Shown here in pieces: positions 12,511 through 20,832 of a stretch of 64,000 bases of DNA (its first letter is position 1; every line of letters starts with the position of its first letter). The stretch spans positions 124,001-188,000 of the forward strand of contig NZ_AUHD01000007.1 in the NCBI RefSeq assembly GCF_000423005.1. The letters are read 5' to 3'. Both the position numbers and the translations under genes were made by a program. Under the pieces are notes generated by a model. The model was given only the letters and a program-made list of their open reading frames with translations, ran no database searches and was not told the DNA's origin. Origin of the DNA: Gelidibacter mesophilus DSM 14095 (GTDB taxonomy: Bacteria > Bacteroidota > Bacteroidia > Flavobacteriales > Flavobacteriaceae).

Positions 12511-12599
12511 CTAAGAAATCATCGATAGCCAAATCAATTGTGACAATTAATTAATTTTGAATACTGCATAAAGTTTAATGAGTTTTAAACCTTGATCTA

Positions 12600-12828
12600 T
12601 GAGTAAATTCCAAAAATTAAAAGTTAAGGATTTAGAAATATCAATTACCAAGGTCAAGGATGAAGATTATATCTGGCAGCTTGGGAGAATTTAAATAATC
12701 GTGATTTTAATTATGGCGAATTCGCTATAATTAGAAATGAGTCTGGTGGCAATAGGTACAAAATTAGTGTTAAAGAATGGGTGGGTAGGACTAATTGCAA
12801 AAACTGGAATCTTATTTGTTCGATTTGA
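12600..12828 (+). pseudogene. Decayed KilA-N domain protein
   Basis: ATG at 12600 opens a 31-codon frame (SKFQKLKVKDLEISITKVKD then EDYIWQL) that stops at TAA after GRI. In the next frame, overlapping at about 12681, the sequence continues WENLNNRDFNYGEFAIIRN, SGGNRYKISVKEWVGRTN and ends at TGA 12826-12828. These pieces match, in order, the start and middle of KilA-N proteins (W-E-x-L-N-N-P-x-F, then F-x-x-x-x-N-x-A-G-x-N and a P/V-K-x-W-I/V-x-x-T-N-A motif). The segment between EDYI and WENL, and everything after RTN, is missing, and one frameshift separates the parts. KilA-N genes are phage- and island-associated DNA-binding genes, so this is probably a scar of mobile DNA. The rest of the gap 12511-12939 shows nothing I recognise. 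Confidence 0.6.
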
Positions 12829-12939
12829 ATTTTTTATTGATCAACTTTTTTCAATCAAAAAACACATCAATGTTTAGTACAAAAACACACATCACTTATA
12901 TGAAGTATCAAATAATCAAGTAAAATCAAATTACTAAGA

Positions 12940-15420
12940 ATGAATATAAAAGTGTTAATAAAACAGCTCTCTAAAGAAAATGTTCATACTCTCAGGTACT
13001 TCATTTTAGCGCTGGTTAGCTTGCTTTTTACGGGTGTTGTTTACAGTCAGGAGTCAGCTAGAAATGTACTGACGCTAGAAAAAAACTGGCGCTTCCATAA
13101 AGGCGATGTGAAAGATGCCTTTTCGCCAACGTTTGACGATTCCAATTGGGAAAGCGTTACCGTCCCCCACGATTGGGCCATCAAAGGCCCGTTCGATAAA
13201 GAGATTGACAAACAGACCGTGGCCATTGTCCAAAATGGTGAAAAGGTCGCTACCGAAAAAACCGGGCGCACCGGAGCCTTGCCCTATATAGGAGTGGGGT
13301 GGTACCGCAACCAGTTTTCCATCCCGAATTTTTCCGACGAAAAAAAGGTCATCCTACTGTTTGAAGGTGTCATGAGCGAGCCGGAAATCTTCTTGAATGG
13401 CAAGAAAGTGGGCAGCTGGAATTATGGGTACAGCTACTTTTATTTTGATGTGACCGCTCATATCCGTGGCAACGAAAACAACCTCCTAGCCGTTAAACTG
13501 ACCAACAGGCCATTGTCCTCGAGGTGGTACCCTGGTGCGGGATTGTACCGCAATGTTCGGGTGATCGTTAAGAACACCGCCAGTATCGATCAATGGGGCA
13601 CCTTTATAACCACACCAATAATTACTTCTGATTTAGCCAAGGTCAATGTCAAAACGAAAGCTTCCGGGGAGCATCTTAAACTAATCACGCAAATTAAGGA
13701 TGCTACCGGAAAAACAATAGCGGTCGATACGACCCAAGCTAGGTATGGGAACGAATTTGAGCAGAATATCGCCGTTGAAAATCCCATCTTATGGAGCCCG
13801 GAAACCCCTTATTTATATACGTCGATTGCCCAGCTCTATTCCGGCGATCTTTTAAAAGATGAAACCACAACCCGATTCGGCATTCGCAAAATCAGCTACG
13901 AAGCAGAAAAAGGCTTCAGCCTTAATGATTCGATCATCAAATTTAAAGGCGTCTGCCTGCACCATGATTTGGGTCCCATTGGCACCGCTGTCAATACCTC
14001 AGCCTTACGCCGTCAATTACGGATTTTAAAGGATATGGGGGCCAACGCCATCCGAAGTTCCCACAATATGCCGTCATTGGAGCAATTGGAATTATGCGAC
14101 GAAATGGGGTTTATGTTTTTGGCCGAAAGTTTTGACGAATGGGCAAAACCGAAAGTGGAAAACGGCTACCATCTTTATTTTGATACCGATGCGGAGAAGG
14201 ATATTGTCAATTTGGTTCGCGCCACCCGCAACCATCCCAGTATTGTGATGTGGAGCTCGGGTAATGAAGTGCCAGACCAATGGGGAAGCGACGGCGCCAA
14301 ACGTGCCAAATGGCTACAGGACATTTTTCACCGTGAAGATCCCACCCGCCCCGTAACCGTGGGTATGGATCAGGTAGAAGCCACCATGGCCTCAGGCTTT
14401 GGGGCGGTGTTGGACATTCCTGGTCTCAATTATCGGGTGCATCTTTATGAAGAGGCTTACAAGGCCTTTCCCCAAGGGTTGATTTTAGGATCGGAAACCG
14501 CCTCGACGGTGAGTTCCCGAGGGATTTATAAATTTCCCGTAATACCGGCAAAAATGAAACAATATGATGACTTTCAATCATCGTCCTATGATTTGGAAGC
14601 CTGTAGCTGGTCCAACATCCCTGATGAGGATTTTGTGTTACAGGATGACAAGCCCTGGGTGATTGGCGAATTTGTCTGGACTGGCTTCGACTATTTGGGA
14701 GAGCCTACGCCGTACGATACGGCATGGCCATCGCGAAGTTCCTATTTCGGGATTAATGATTTGGCCGGCTTGCCCAAGGATCGTTTTTATCTGTACAGAA
14801 GCCGTTGGAACACAAAAGATGAAACCTTGCATGTATTGCCCCATTGGAATTGGGAAGGACGTGAGGGTGAGGTCACACCGGTTTTCGTTTATACCAATTA
14901 TGACAGTGCTGAACTGTTTGTGAACGGCAAAAGCATGGGCGTTCAGAAAAAGAATAAAAGCTCGCCAACCCATCGGTACCGCCTGATGTGGATGGATGTC
15001 AAATATGAACCGGGTACCATTAAGGTGGTCGCTTATGATAAGGAGGGGCAAGCTGCTGCAGAAGAGGAAGTCCATACTGCGGGGAAACCCTACAAATTAA
15101 TATTAGCAACCGATAGAAAACAATTGGACGCTGACGGCAAGGATTTGGCTTTTGTCACCGTATCCGTGGTGGATAAAAACGGAATTCCCTGCCCCACCGC
15201 TACCCATCAGTTAAAGTTTAAAGTAAAAGGTGCTGGATCGTATCGAGCAGCGGCAAATGGCGATGCAACATCTTTGGAACTATTCCATCTGCCCACCATG
15301 AAATTGTTCAGTGGAAAGCTGGTGGTGTTGGTGCAGTCGGGCGAAAATAAAGGGAGGGTTGAGTTGACGGTTTCTGGAAAGGGACTGAAGCCGGCAAAAA
15401 TCGAGCTCGCAGTGCAATAG
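12940..15420 (+). CDS. GH2 glycosidase with DUF4982 domain
   Basis: This is a secreted GH2 enzyme of 826 aa, of the shorter type with C-terminal DUF4982 and an Ig-like (invasin/GH2 C5) domain, distinct from the two LacZ-like GH2s upstream. The signal segment is ILALVSLLFTGVVYSQ at about residues 22-37. The jelly-roll domain contains VPHDWAIKGPFD and VGWYRNQFSIP. The acid/base is E443 in WSSGNEVPDQWG and the nucleophile E519 in GSETASTVSSRG. The DUF4982 part (about 610-690) has VYTNYDSAELFVNGKSMG, and an Ig-like module starts near ILATDRKQLDADGKDL. Members of this type are usually beta-galactosidases acting on glycan branches. The gene follows the KilA-N relict and precedes the sulfatase, so it may start a new transcript. 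Confidence 0.92.
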   Translation: MNIKVLIKQLSKENVHTLRYFILALVSLLFTGVVYSQESARNVLTLEKNWRFHKGDVKDAFSPTFDDSNWESVTVPHDWAIKGPFDKEIDKQTVAIVQNGEKVATEKTGRTGALPYIGVGWYRNQFSIPNFSDEKKVILLFEGVMSEPEIFLNGKKVGSWNYGYSYFYFDVTAHIRGNENNLLAVKLTNRPLSSRWYPGAGLYRNVRVIVKNTASIDQWGTFITTPIITSDLAKVNVKTKASGEHLKLITQIKDATGKTIAVDTTQARYGNEFEQNIAVENPILWSPETPYLYTSIAQLYSGDLLKDETTTRFGIRKISYEAEKGFSLNDSIIKFKGVCLHHDLGPIGTAVNTSALRRQLRILKDMGANAIRSSHNMPSLEQLELCDEMGFMFLAESFDEWAKPKVENGYHLYFDTDAEKDIVNLVRATRNHPSIVMWSSGNEVPDQWGSDGAKRAKWLQDIFHREDPTRPVTVGMDQVEATMASGFGAVLDIPGLNYRVHLYEEAYKAFPQGLILGSETASTVSSRGIYKFPVIPAKMKQYDDFQSSSYDLEACSWSNIPDEDFVLQDDKPWVIGEFVWTGFDYLGEPTPYDTAWPSRSSYFGINDLAGLPKDRFYLYRSRWNTKDETLHVLPHWNWEGREGEVTPVFVYTNYDSAELFVNGKSMGVQKKNKSSPTHRYRLMWMDVKYEPGTIKVVAYDKEGQAAAEEEVHTAGKPYKLILATDRKQLDADGKDLAFVTVSVVDKNGIPCPTATHQLKFKVKGAGSYRAAANGDATSLELFHLPTMKLFSGKLVVLVQSGENKGRVELTVSGKGLKPAKIELAVQ

Positions 15421-15671
15421 TGACTTTATAGACTAAGTTTTTTTTGAGTGGATTTGATGGCTTTTGAAGTAAAACTATAACTGAAATGATTAGAAGTTGC
15501 TGTCGCTTATAAAAAATCAAGTGTCTAATTATTAGTGATCATGGTTTTGCAGATGTTACCTTGCTTTGGTCGGAAATAGCGCATGAAATAGAAAAAAATG
15601 TACCCATCTTTGAATATAAATAAATATAAATTTTAAATCTCCAGAAAGTATTACATAAAAAATAAATTTTC

Positions 15672-17279
15672 ATGAAACATCTAAATCTATTACCTTTTTG
15701 TATCGCTGTGCTGTCCTTATTAGGATGTCAAGAAAAAAACAACAGTAAAAAATCTGAAAGTCAAGCATACGAAAAACCCAATATTATTTTCATCATGTCA
15801 GATGATCACGCCTATCAAGCGATAAGTGCGTATGATAAGACCTTGATCAATACGCCTAATATTGATCGGATTGCTAATGAAGGGATGCTCTTTACGAATG
15901 CCAGCGTGACCAACTCTATTTGCGCACCTTCTAGAGCAGTTATCCTTACGGGAAAACACAGCCATATCAACGGGAAAATCGATAATTTGAGCAAGTTTGA
16001 TACCACCAATGTCACTTTTCCGCAGCTTTTTCAAAAGGCGGGTTATCAAACGGCGATGTTTGGCAAGTTGCACTTTGGTAATAATCCAAAGGGGTTTGAC
16101 GAATTCAAGATTTTACCAGGGCAAGGCGATTATTACAATCCGAAATTCATTACCCAAAAGGGGGATACCATTATCGATGGCTACGTCACGGACATCACCA
16201 CCGATCTGACCTTGGATTGGATGAAGCACCGCAGGGATCCCAACAAGCCCTTTATGTTGATGTATTTGCATAAGGCGCCCCACCGAGCCTGGTTGCCAAG
16301 TGAAAAGTATTATAAAGAATATACCCAAAAGACCTTTCCACTACCGGAAACCTTGTTTGACGATTACAAGACAAGAGGGTCGGCAGCTAAAACGGCCGAG
16401 ATGGGCATTTTAAAGCACATGTCACTTATCAATGATAACAAGCTCACGCCAGAAACGGTAAAGGAATTGGACATCAAAGAATGGAGCCGCCTTGGGGAAA
16501 GCTTATATACGATGAATGCCGAGCAACGTGCCAAGTGGGACGCCGTTTACGGGCCCATCAATGAGGATTTTAAAAAACGATACCCTACCATGAACGATTC
16601 CACGCTAACGGTCTGGAAATACCAACGCTATTTGCAGGATTATTTAGGAACGATTGCATCGGTTGATGACAATGTCGGCCGGGTGTTGGATTATTTGGAT
16701 GAAGAAAAACTGGCTGATAACACTATTGTTGTCTATACCTCCGATCAAGGTTTTTATTTGGGTGAACACGGCTGGTTTGACAAACGTTTTATGTACAACG
16801 AATCGTTTAAAACACCGTTGTTGATCAAATGGCCCAACAAGATCAAACAGGGAATTACCGAAGATGAAATGGTGCAGAACCTGGATTTCGCCCAGACTTT
16901 TCTGGAAGTGGCTGGTGTCACCGCACCTGAAGACATGCAGGGCAAAAGCTTGGTGCCGATTTTAACCGGTGATAAAGACGGCTGGGACAGAGATGCCGTG
17001 TATTACCACTATTATGAATACCCTGCGGAACATGCCGTAAAAAGACATTATGGCATCGCTACCAAGGATTATAAGATTATCCACTTTTATTATGATGTGA
17101 ACGAATGGGAATTGTACGATAGAAAAAAGGATCCGCATGAAGTTAACAATGTGATTGATCATCCTGACTATGCCGAGGTGGTGGCCAACATGAAGCAGAA
17201 ACTGGAGGACATTCGTAAAAAGTATAAGGATTCGGAAGCGCTTGATAAAAAGTATATTGAGCAGTATAATAGGGAGTAG
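15672..17279 (+). CDS. Family S1 (formylglycine-dependent) sulfatase lipoprotein
   Basis: This enzyme hydrolyses a sulfate ester on a sugar; 535 aa. An N-terminal lipoprotein signal (lipobox L-L-G-C) puts it on the cell surface or in the periplasm. The metal-binding start is PNIIFIMSDDHAYQA. The sulfatase signature is ICAPSRAVILTGKHSH with C84 as the residue converted to formylglycine and R88 in the C-x-P-S-R core. Further family motifs are MFGKLHFG, the DQGFYLGEHGWFDKRFMYNE C-side metal/substrate loop, and a C-terminal DUF4976-like region ending with WELYDRKKDPHEVNN. The subfamily cannot be fixed by eye; with GH84/GH20/GH123 in the same locus a hexosamine- or galactose-6-O-sulfatase (for example S1_11) is a fair guess. 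No maturase gene is in the window. The 251 bp before it hold no recognisable gene. Confidence 0.92.
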   Translation: MKHLNLLPFCIAVLSLLGCQEKNNSKKSESQAYEKPNIIFIMSDDHAYQAISAYDKTLINTPNIDRIANEGMLFTNASVTNSICAPSRAVILTGKHSHINGKIDNLSKFDTTNVTFPQLFQKAGYQTAMFGKLHFGNNPKGFDEFKILPGQGDYYNPKFITQKGDTIIDGYVTDITTDLTLDWMKHRRDPNKPFMLMYLHKAPHRAWLPSEKYYKEYTQKTFPLPETLFDDYKTRGSAAKTAEMGILKHMSLINDNKLTPETVKELDIKEWSRLGESLYTMNAEQRAKWDAVYGPINEDFKKRYPTMNDSTLTVWKYQRYLQDYLGTIASVDDNVGRVLDYLDEEKLADNTIVVYTSDQGFYLGEHGWFDKRFMYNESFKTPLLIKWPNKIKQGITEDEMVQNLDFAQTFLEVAGVTAPEDMQGKSLVPILTGDKDGWDRDAVYYHYYEYPAEHAVKRHYGIATKDYKIIHFYYDVNEWELYDRKKDPHEVNNVIDHPDYAEVVANMKQKLEDIRKKYKDSEALDKKYIEQYNRE

Positions 17280-17280
17280 A

Positions 17281-17324
17281 GGGTAAAGGGTAGTGGGTAG
17301 AGGGTAGTGGGTAGTAGGTAGGGG
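17281..17324 (+). repeat. GGGTARW heptanucleotide tandem repeat, G-quadruplex motif
   Basis: Five consecutive 7-bp units (GGGTAAA, GGGTAGT, GGGTAGA, GGGTAGT, GGGTAGT) start at 17281, two bases after the sulfatase stop. A degenerate unit and GGGG at 17321 follow, and one more GGG lies at 17272. Six G-runs with spacers of 4 nt (one of 9) satisfy the usual G-quadruplex pattern on the + strand. Confidence 0.85.
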
Positions 17325-17382
17325 TGCCCGGACTTTAAAATTGTAGAAAAATGGTTTTGGAAATTTTAAATATAAGGATCGT

Positions 17383-18213
17383 ATGAAAAAATATTTATGG
17401 AAATATCGGTTGGCAGTATTGATATGTTTTTGCGGGGTACTAACGTCTTGTACGGTCAGCAAACATAGAAAGGGAAAATCTGCTTCGGAGGAATACCGTT
17501 TACTATTTGAGGACCAGTTTAACGGTGATGCATACAGTCAAAAGTATTGGACGAGTTACCCAGAGAAACAAGGCAAGGCACCTTGGAACCGGTTTGTGAT
17601 CAATGACCCTAAATTAGCTGAGGTGAAAAACGGGAATTTACACATTAGGGCTCGATGGAATTCAGAAACGGAGCATCCGGAAACGGGCGCCATCCAGACC
17701 AAGGACAAATTCAGTTTTAAATACGGAAAGATTGAAGTGCGAGCAAAGTTTAACCGTGCCGAACAAGGCGGATGGCCAGCGATATGGTTGATGCCCCAGA
17801 ATGAAATCTACCCAGGCTGGCCCAATGGCGGCGAAATTGATATTATGGAACGCCTCAACACCGATAGCTTTGTGCATCAAGTGGTGCATCAAACCAATGG
17901 TGAAGCCAAGCATAATTCGATCGGGATCACCCAAGCTATTTCCCCAACAGATTATAATACCTACGGCATTATAAAAACACCCAACCGCATCGAGTTTTAT
18001 GTCAATGATCAATTGACCATGGTGCATGAGCCCAAAGATGATTTTGCGCCGAGATGGCCCTTTGAAACCGATTATTACCTCATTTTAAACCACGCCTCTG
18101 CCGATAAAGGAAAATCGGGGGTTGACTTTTGGCCAGGGCCTGTGACCTCTACAGAGAATTTTCCGCTTGAAATGGCTATTGATTATGTGAAGGTTTGGGA
18201 ACTTAAAGATTGA
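17383..18213 (+). CDS. GH16 family endo-glycosidase lipoprotein
   Basis: This is a 276-residue lipoprotein (lipobox L-T-S-C) with a single GH16 beta-jelly-roll domain. The catalytic signature is GGEIDIMERLN: nucleophile E151, D153 and acid/base E156. Flanking motifs are FKYGKIEVRAKF, GGWPAIWLMPQ and the C-terminal MAIDYVKVWE. The family covers laminarinases, lichenases, agarases, porphyranases and endo-beta-galactosidases, and the catalytic motif does not separate them. In a locus rich in beta-GlcNAc/beta-Gal enzymes and with a sulfatase immediately upstream, an endo-beta-galactosidase that cuts poly-LacNAc, keratan sulfate or O-glycan chains is the favoured reading, but it is an inference. 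The gene follows the sulfatase by 103 bp, including the G-rich repeat. Confidence 0.92.
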   Translation: MKKYLWKYRLAVLICFCGVLTSCTVSKHRKGKSASEEYRLLFEDQFNGDAYSQKYWTSYPEKQGKAPWNRFVINDPKLAEVKNGNLHIRARWNSETEHPETGAIQTKDKFSFKYGKIEVRAKFNRAEQGGWPAIWLMPQNEIYPGWPNGGEIDIMERLNTDSFVHQVVHQTNGEAKHNSIGITQAISPTDYNTYGIIKTPNRIEFYVNDQLTMVHEPKDDFAPRWPFETDYYLILNHASADKGKSGVDFWPGPVTSTENFPLEMAIDYVKVWELKD

Positions 18214-18277
18214 TTTTTTTAAATCGATTTTAGCTTGATGTTTTACGATGGCTGCCTACTAAATCTGAAGTGGTAAA

Positions 18278-18898
18278 TCAGTCGATAACGGAAACATAAA
18301 AAACTTCTTGTAATGTTTTATCGTTTGGATCAAAGACGAATTTTAATTCAAAAGCATCATTGTCTCTATAGGTTGCCTCGTGGTTAGCGTCCACTTTTAA
18401 CGGAAGGAGTTTGGTATAACTATCTAAATCCATTCCTAAACGCACGCCATAATTGAGTTGCAGGTTTTCGGACTGTAATCGCATATAGGTAATGCGTTCC
18501 ACATACTTATTTTTTAAAATTTCGATAATATCGATGTCTGATGCGAACCGAATTAAAGAATCACGTCCGTTATCAAAATCTCGTTTACCAATAACCACAA
18601 AGCTATTTGAGTTGGCTTTCAAAAGGGAGTCTCCATCTGCATCTACATGCGGGTTTTTATTTAAGATATAGCTCTTATGGAATTTGATAGCGTTTAAGCG
18701 CTGTTCGTTAAGTTTGGTGTTTACCGTAATGGGCGATTCTAAAAATAAATCGAGGCGTTCTTCTTTGTTCAAAGCTTGATTGTCCAGTGAATTACCATTG
18801 ACTTCTTTATCTTTATAAGACATAAAAAAGCTTGATATAAGAACTAATAAAATGACACTAGTGGCATGCCGTTTAGAGATTGAAAAAGTTTCAGTCAT
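18278..18898 (-). CDS. Hypothetical exported protein, 206 aa
   Basis: I do not recognise this protein. It starts METFSISKR-like basic residues after M-T, then a hydrophobic segment (TSVILLVLISSFFMSY, about residues 13-28) that could be a signal anchor. The rest is soluble and charged, with FVVIGKRDFDNGRDSLIRFA and YGVRLGMDLDSYTKLLPLK as the most distinctive stretches. It converges with GH16 (64 bp apart) and is separated from the SusD gene upstream on its own strand by a terminator, so it has its own promoter. Repeated aspartates (VDADGDS) might bind metal. The codon pattern looks like normal coding sequence. Confidence 0.75.
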   Translation of the reverse strand: MTETFSISKRHATSVILLVLISSFFMSYKDKEVNGNSLDNQALNKEERLDLFLESPITVNTKLNEQRLNAIKFHKSYILNKNPHVDADGDSLLKANSNSFVVIGKRDFDNGRDSLIRFASDIDIIEILKNKYVERITYMRLQSENLQLNYGVRLGMDLDSYTKLLPLKVDANHEATYRDNDAFELKFVFDPNDKTLQEVFYVSVID

Positions 18899-19124
18899 AA
18901 TTCAGGATTTAAAATAGTTATAACTCTAAGGTAACGATGATTTTAAATGCGTGTATTAATTATATGATGAAAGTATTTATAGGCAAATGAAAAACCTTTT
19001 AGGCCAAAGTGAAGTTTGAAATAATAACGGAATTTGCGATGTTGGCATCTGGGAAAAAGTCAAAACTAGATGTGCCGTTTCTTTTTATTCAGATTCATAG
19101 GTTGATAAAACAAGATAATATCAT

Positions 19125-19163
19125 AAAAAATCCCGCCAATCCATTTTTAAGGTTGACGGGATT
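19125..19163 (-). terminator. Rho-independent terminator of the sigma/FecR/SusC/SusD operon
   Basis: Read on the - strand, AATCCCGTCAA pairs with TTGGCGGGATT (one mismatch) and is followed by a run of seven T (A-run 19124-19130 on the + strand). It lies 60 bp after the SusD stop. The remaining sequence between 18899 and 19223 shows no gene. Confidence 0.85.
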
Positions 19164-19223
19164 ATTTAATTTAGTCTGGATGTGTAATTGATCGTTTGTT
19201 TATGTCTTTTTTTCAGACACTAA

Positions 19224-20819
19224 CTAATATCCTGGGTTATTAGGGGTCAACATTGGATTTTTGTCAATAGCACTTTGAGGTATCGGTAATAGATTGTTTT
19301 TAGGTGATTGGAATTGTCTGCTTTCAACCAAATTGGCTGGCAAGGTTAAAGAAACATTATAATCGCCGTTTGGCTGTGTTGTTTCTAAAACAGTACCTCT
19401 TTTTGTGCCTAATAGGTCTCCATTAAGAACATCTGTCGCGATATTCCAACGGATAATATCATCTCTTCTAAGACCTTCCATGGCAAATTCCACGCGACGT
19501 TCGTTTCTTAATAGTGTTCTTAAACTTGCCTGATCAGCATATTTCGCTCTGTCAACTGCCGGCATTCCGGCCCTTAATCGAACAGCATCTAAAGCGTCAT
19601 AAACCTCACTATCGATTGTTCCCAATTCAATTTTTGCTTCTGCAATGGTTAAAAGTACTTCAGCATATCTAAAAATATAGATATCATTGCCCATATTCCA
19701 ATAAGGAGAACTTGGGTTAAGATCTAAAAAGGTGGTGTACTTTTTAAAGTTATAGCCGGTTTTAGAAGCGTTATCAGCTTTGTTATAATAATCTGGGCTA
19801 GTATCTTCCACAGAACGGTAAACTTTGTTTGCAAATACTTGTCCGGAGTAAACTACTGAAGCCCTTAATCGAGGATCTCTGTTTACGTACGGATTGTTGG
19901 GATCATATTCTCCAGCCGTTAGAGCCTCTTGAATTGTTTTACCATTTGCCATTTCGAACGCATCAACCAATGATTGGGTAGGTACAACAGAAGACCAACC
20001 TCCAAGACCGTTGGGCATAAATGGTGTGAAATCAAGTGAATAGTTATCTGCTGTGTGTTGTATAGATAAAATAACCTCTTCATTTTGTTCATTTGCTGGA
20101 TCAAAAAGACCTTCAAAAGTAGCGTTCAACGCATAACCAGAGATACTTTTGGCAGTGCTTAATGCCTTATCATACTCTTTAAAGTAAAGAAAATAACGCA
20201 TTAATAATGCTTGGGCAGCTCCTTTGGTAGCTTTGCCATACTCATCGCCAGGATAGGAATCTGGCAACATGCCAATCACTGTAGTCAATTCCTCTTCTAT
20301 AAATGTACGAATCACCTCTTGCGGGTCTCTTGGAACTTTGGCTTCTTCAGGCGTTGCAAAATTTTGTTCTATTAAAGGCACATCTCCATAACTTGTCGTT
20401 AGGATGTAATATCTATAGGCTCTAATAAAACGAACTTGAGCTTTGTAAATAGCTCTGTCTTCCTCTGAAACTGTGGTTGCATTGTCAACATTGGCTAAAA
20501 ACTCGTTACATCGGTTTATGGTCCCAAAATTGTAATAAGAGGCACCTGGGTCTGCAGGAGAAAGATTACCATTTCCAATATTTGTCCAACCTTCCCATGG
20601 GAAGTTGTTGTAGGCGTTATCTGAGCCAGAATCACGATACATAAGATCTCCTCCGTCTGCGAAGCCATTATAACAACCAGTCAAGGCCAAGTCTAAATCT
20701 TTCTTCGATTTCCAAAATGTGGAAGGTGAAAGCGCATCGTTTGGCGCTGTATCTAAAAATGAATCGTCACAAGCACTAAATGTGACCACGATTCCTAATA
20801 AGTATATTAATTTTTTCAT
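19224..20819 (-). CDS. SusD/RagB-family glycan-binding lipoprotein
   Basis: This is the partner of the SusC encoded immediately upstream on the same strand (13 bp gap); 531 aa. It has a lipoprotein signal with lipobox F-S-A-C, then CDDSFLDTAPNDALSPSTFW at the N-terminus. RFIRAYRYYILTTSYGDVPLI is the TPR segment. The C-terminal family signature is IFRYAEVLLTIAEAKIELG, RNERRVEFAMEGLRRDDIIRW and LLPIPQSAIDKNPMLTPNNPGY. It is the last gene of the operon controlled by the sigma/anti-sigma pair and is followed by a strong terminator. Confidence 0.96.
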   Translation of the reverse strand: MKKLIYLLGIVVTFSACDDSFLDTAPNDALSPSTFWKSKKDLDLALTGCYNGFADGGDLMYRDSGSDNAYNNFPWEGWTNIGNGNLSPADPGASYYNFGTINRCNEFLANVDNATTVSEEDRAIYKAQVRFIRAYRYYILTTSYGDVPLIEQNFATPEEAKVPRDPQEVIRTFIEEELTTVIGMLPDSYPGDEYGKATKGAAQALLMRYFLYFKEYDKALSTAKSISGYALNATFEGLFDPANEQNEEVILSIQHTADNYSLDFTPFMPNGLGGWSSVVPTQSLVDAFEMANGKTIQEALTAGEYDPNNPYVNRDPRLRASVVYSGQVFANKVYRSVEDTSPDYYNKADNASKTGYNFKKYTTFLDLNPSSPYWNMGNDIYIFRYAEVLLTIAEAKIELGTIDSEVYDALDAVRLRAGMPAVDRAKYADQASLRTLLRNERRVEFAMEGLRRDDIIRWNIATDVLNGDLLGTKRGTVLETTQPNGDYNVSLTLPANLVESRQFQSPKNNLLPIPQSAIDKNPMLTPNNPGY

Positions 20820-20832
20820 CTTGTACTATATA

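Noticed and set aside
15531-15623. Open stretch SDHGFADVTLLWSEIAHEIE before the sulfatase
   Set aside because: It reads like protein but is only about 30 codons, has no start and matches no family I can name; too little to call a relict.
16962-17462. 166-codon - strand frame across the sulfatase end and the G-rich repeat
   Set aside because: The frame owes its PLPTTHYPLPTT repeats to the heptanucleotide tract and runs antisense to a certain gene.
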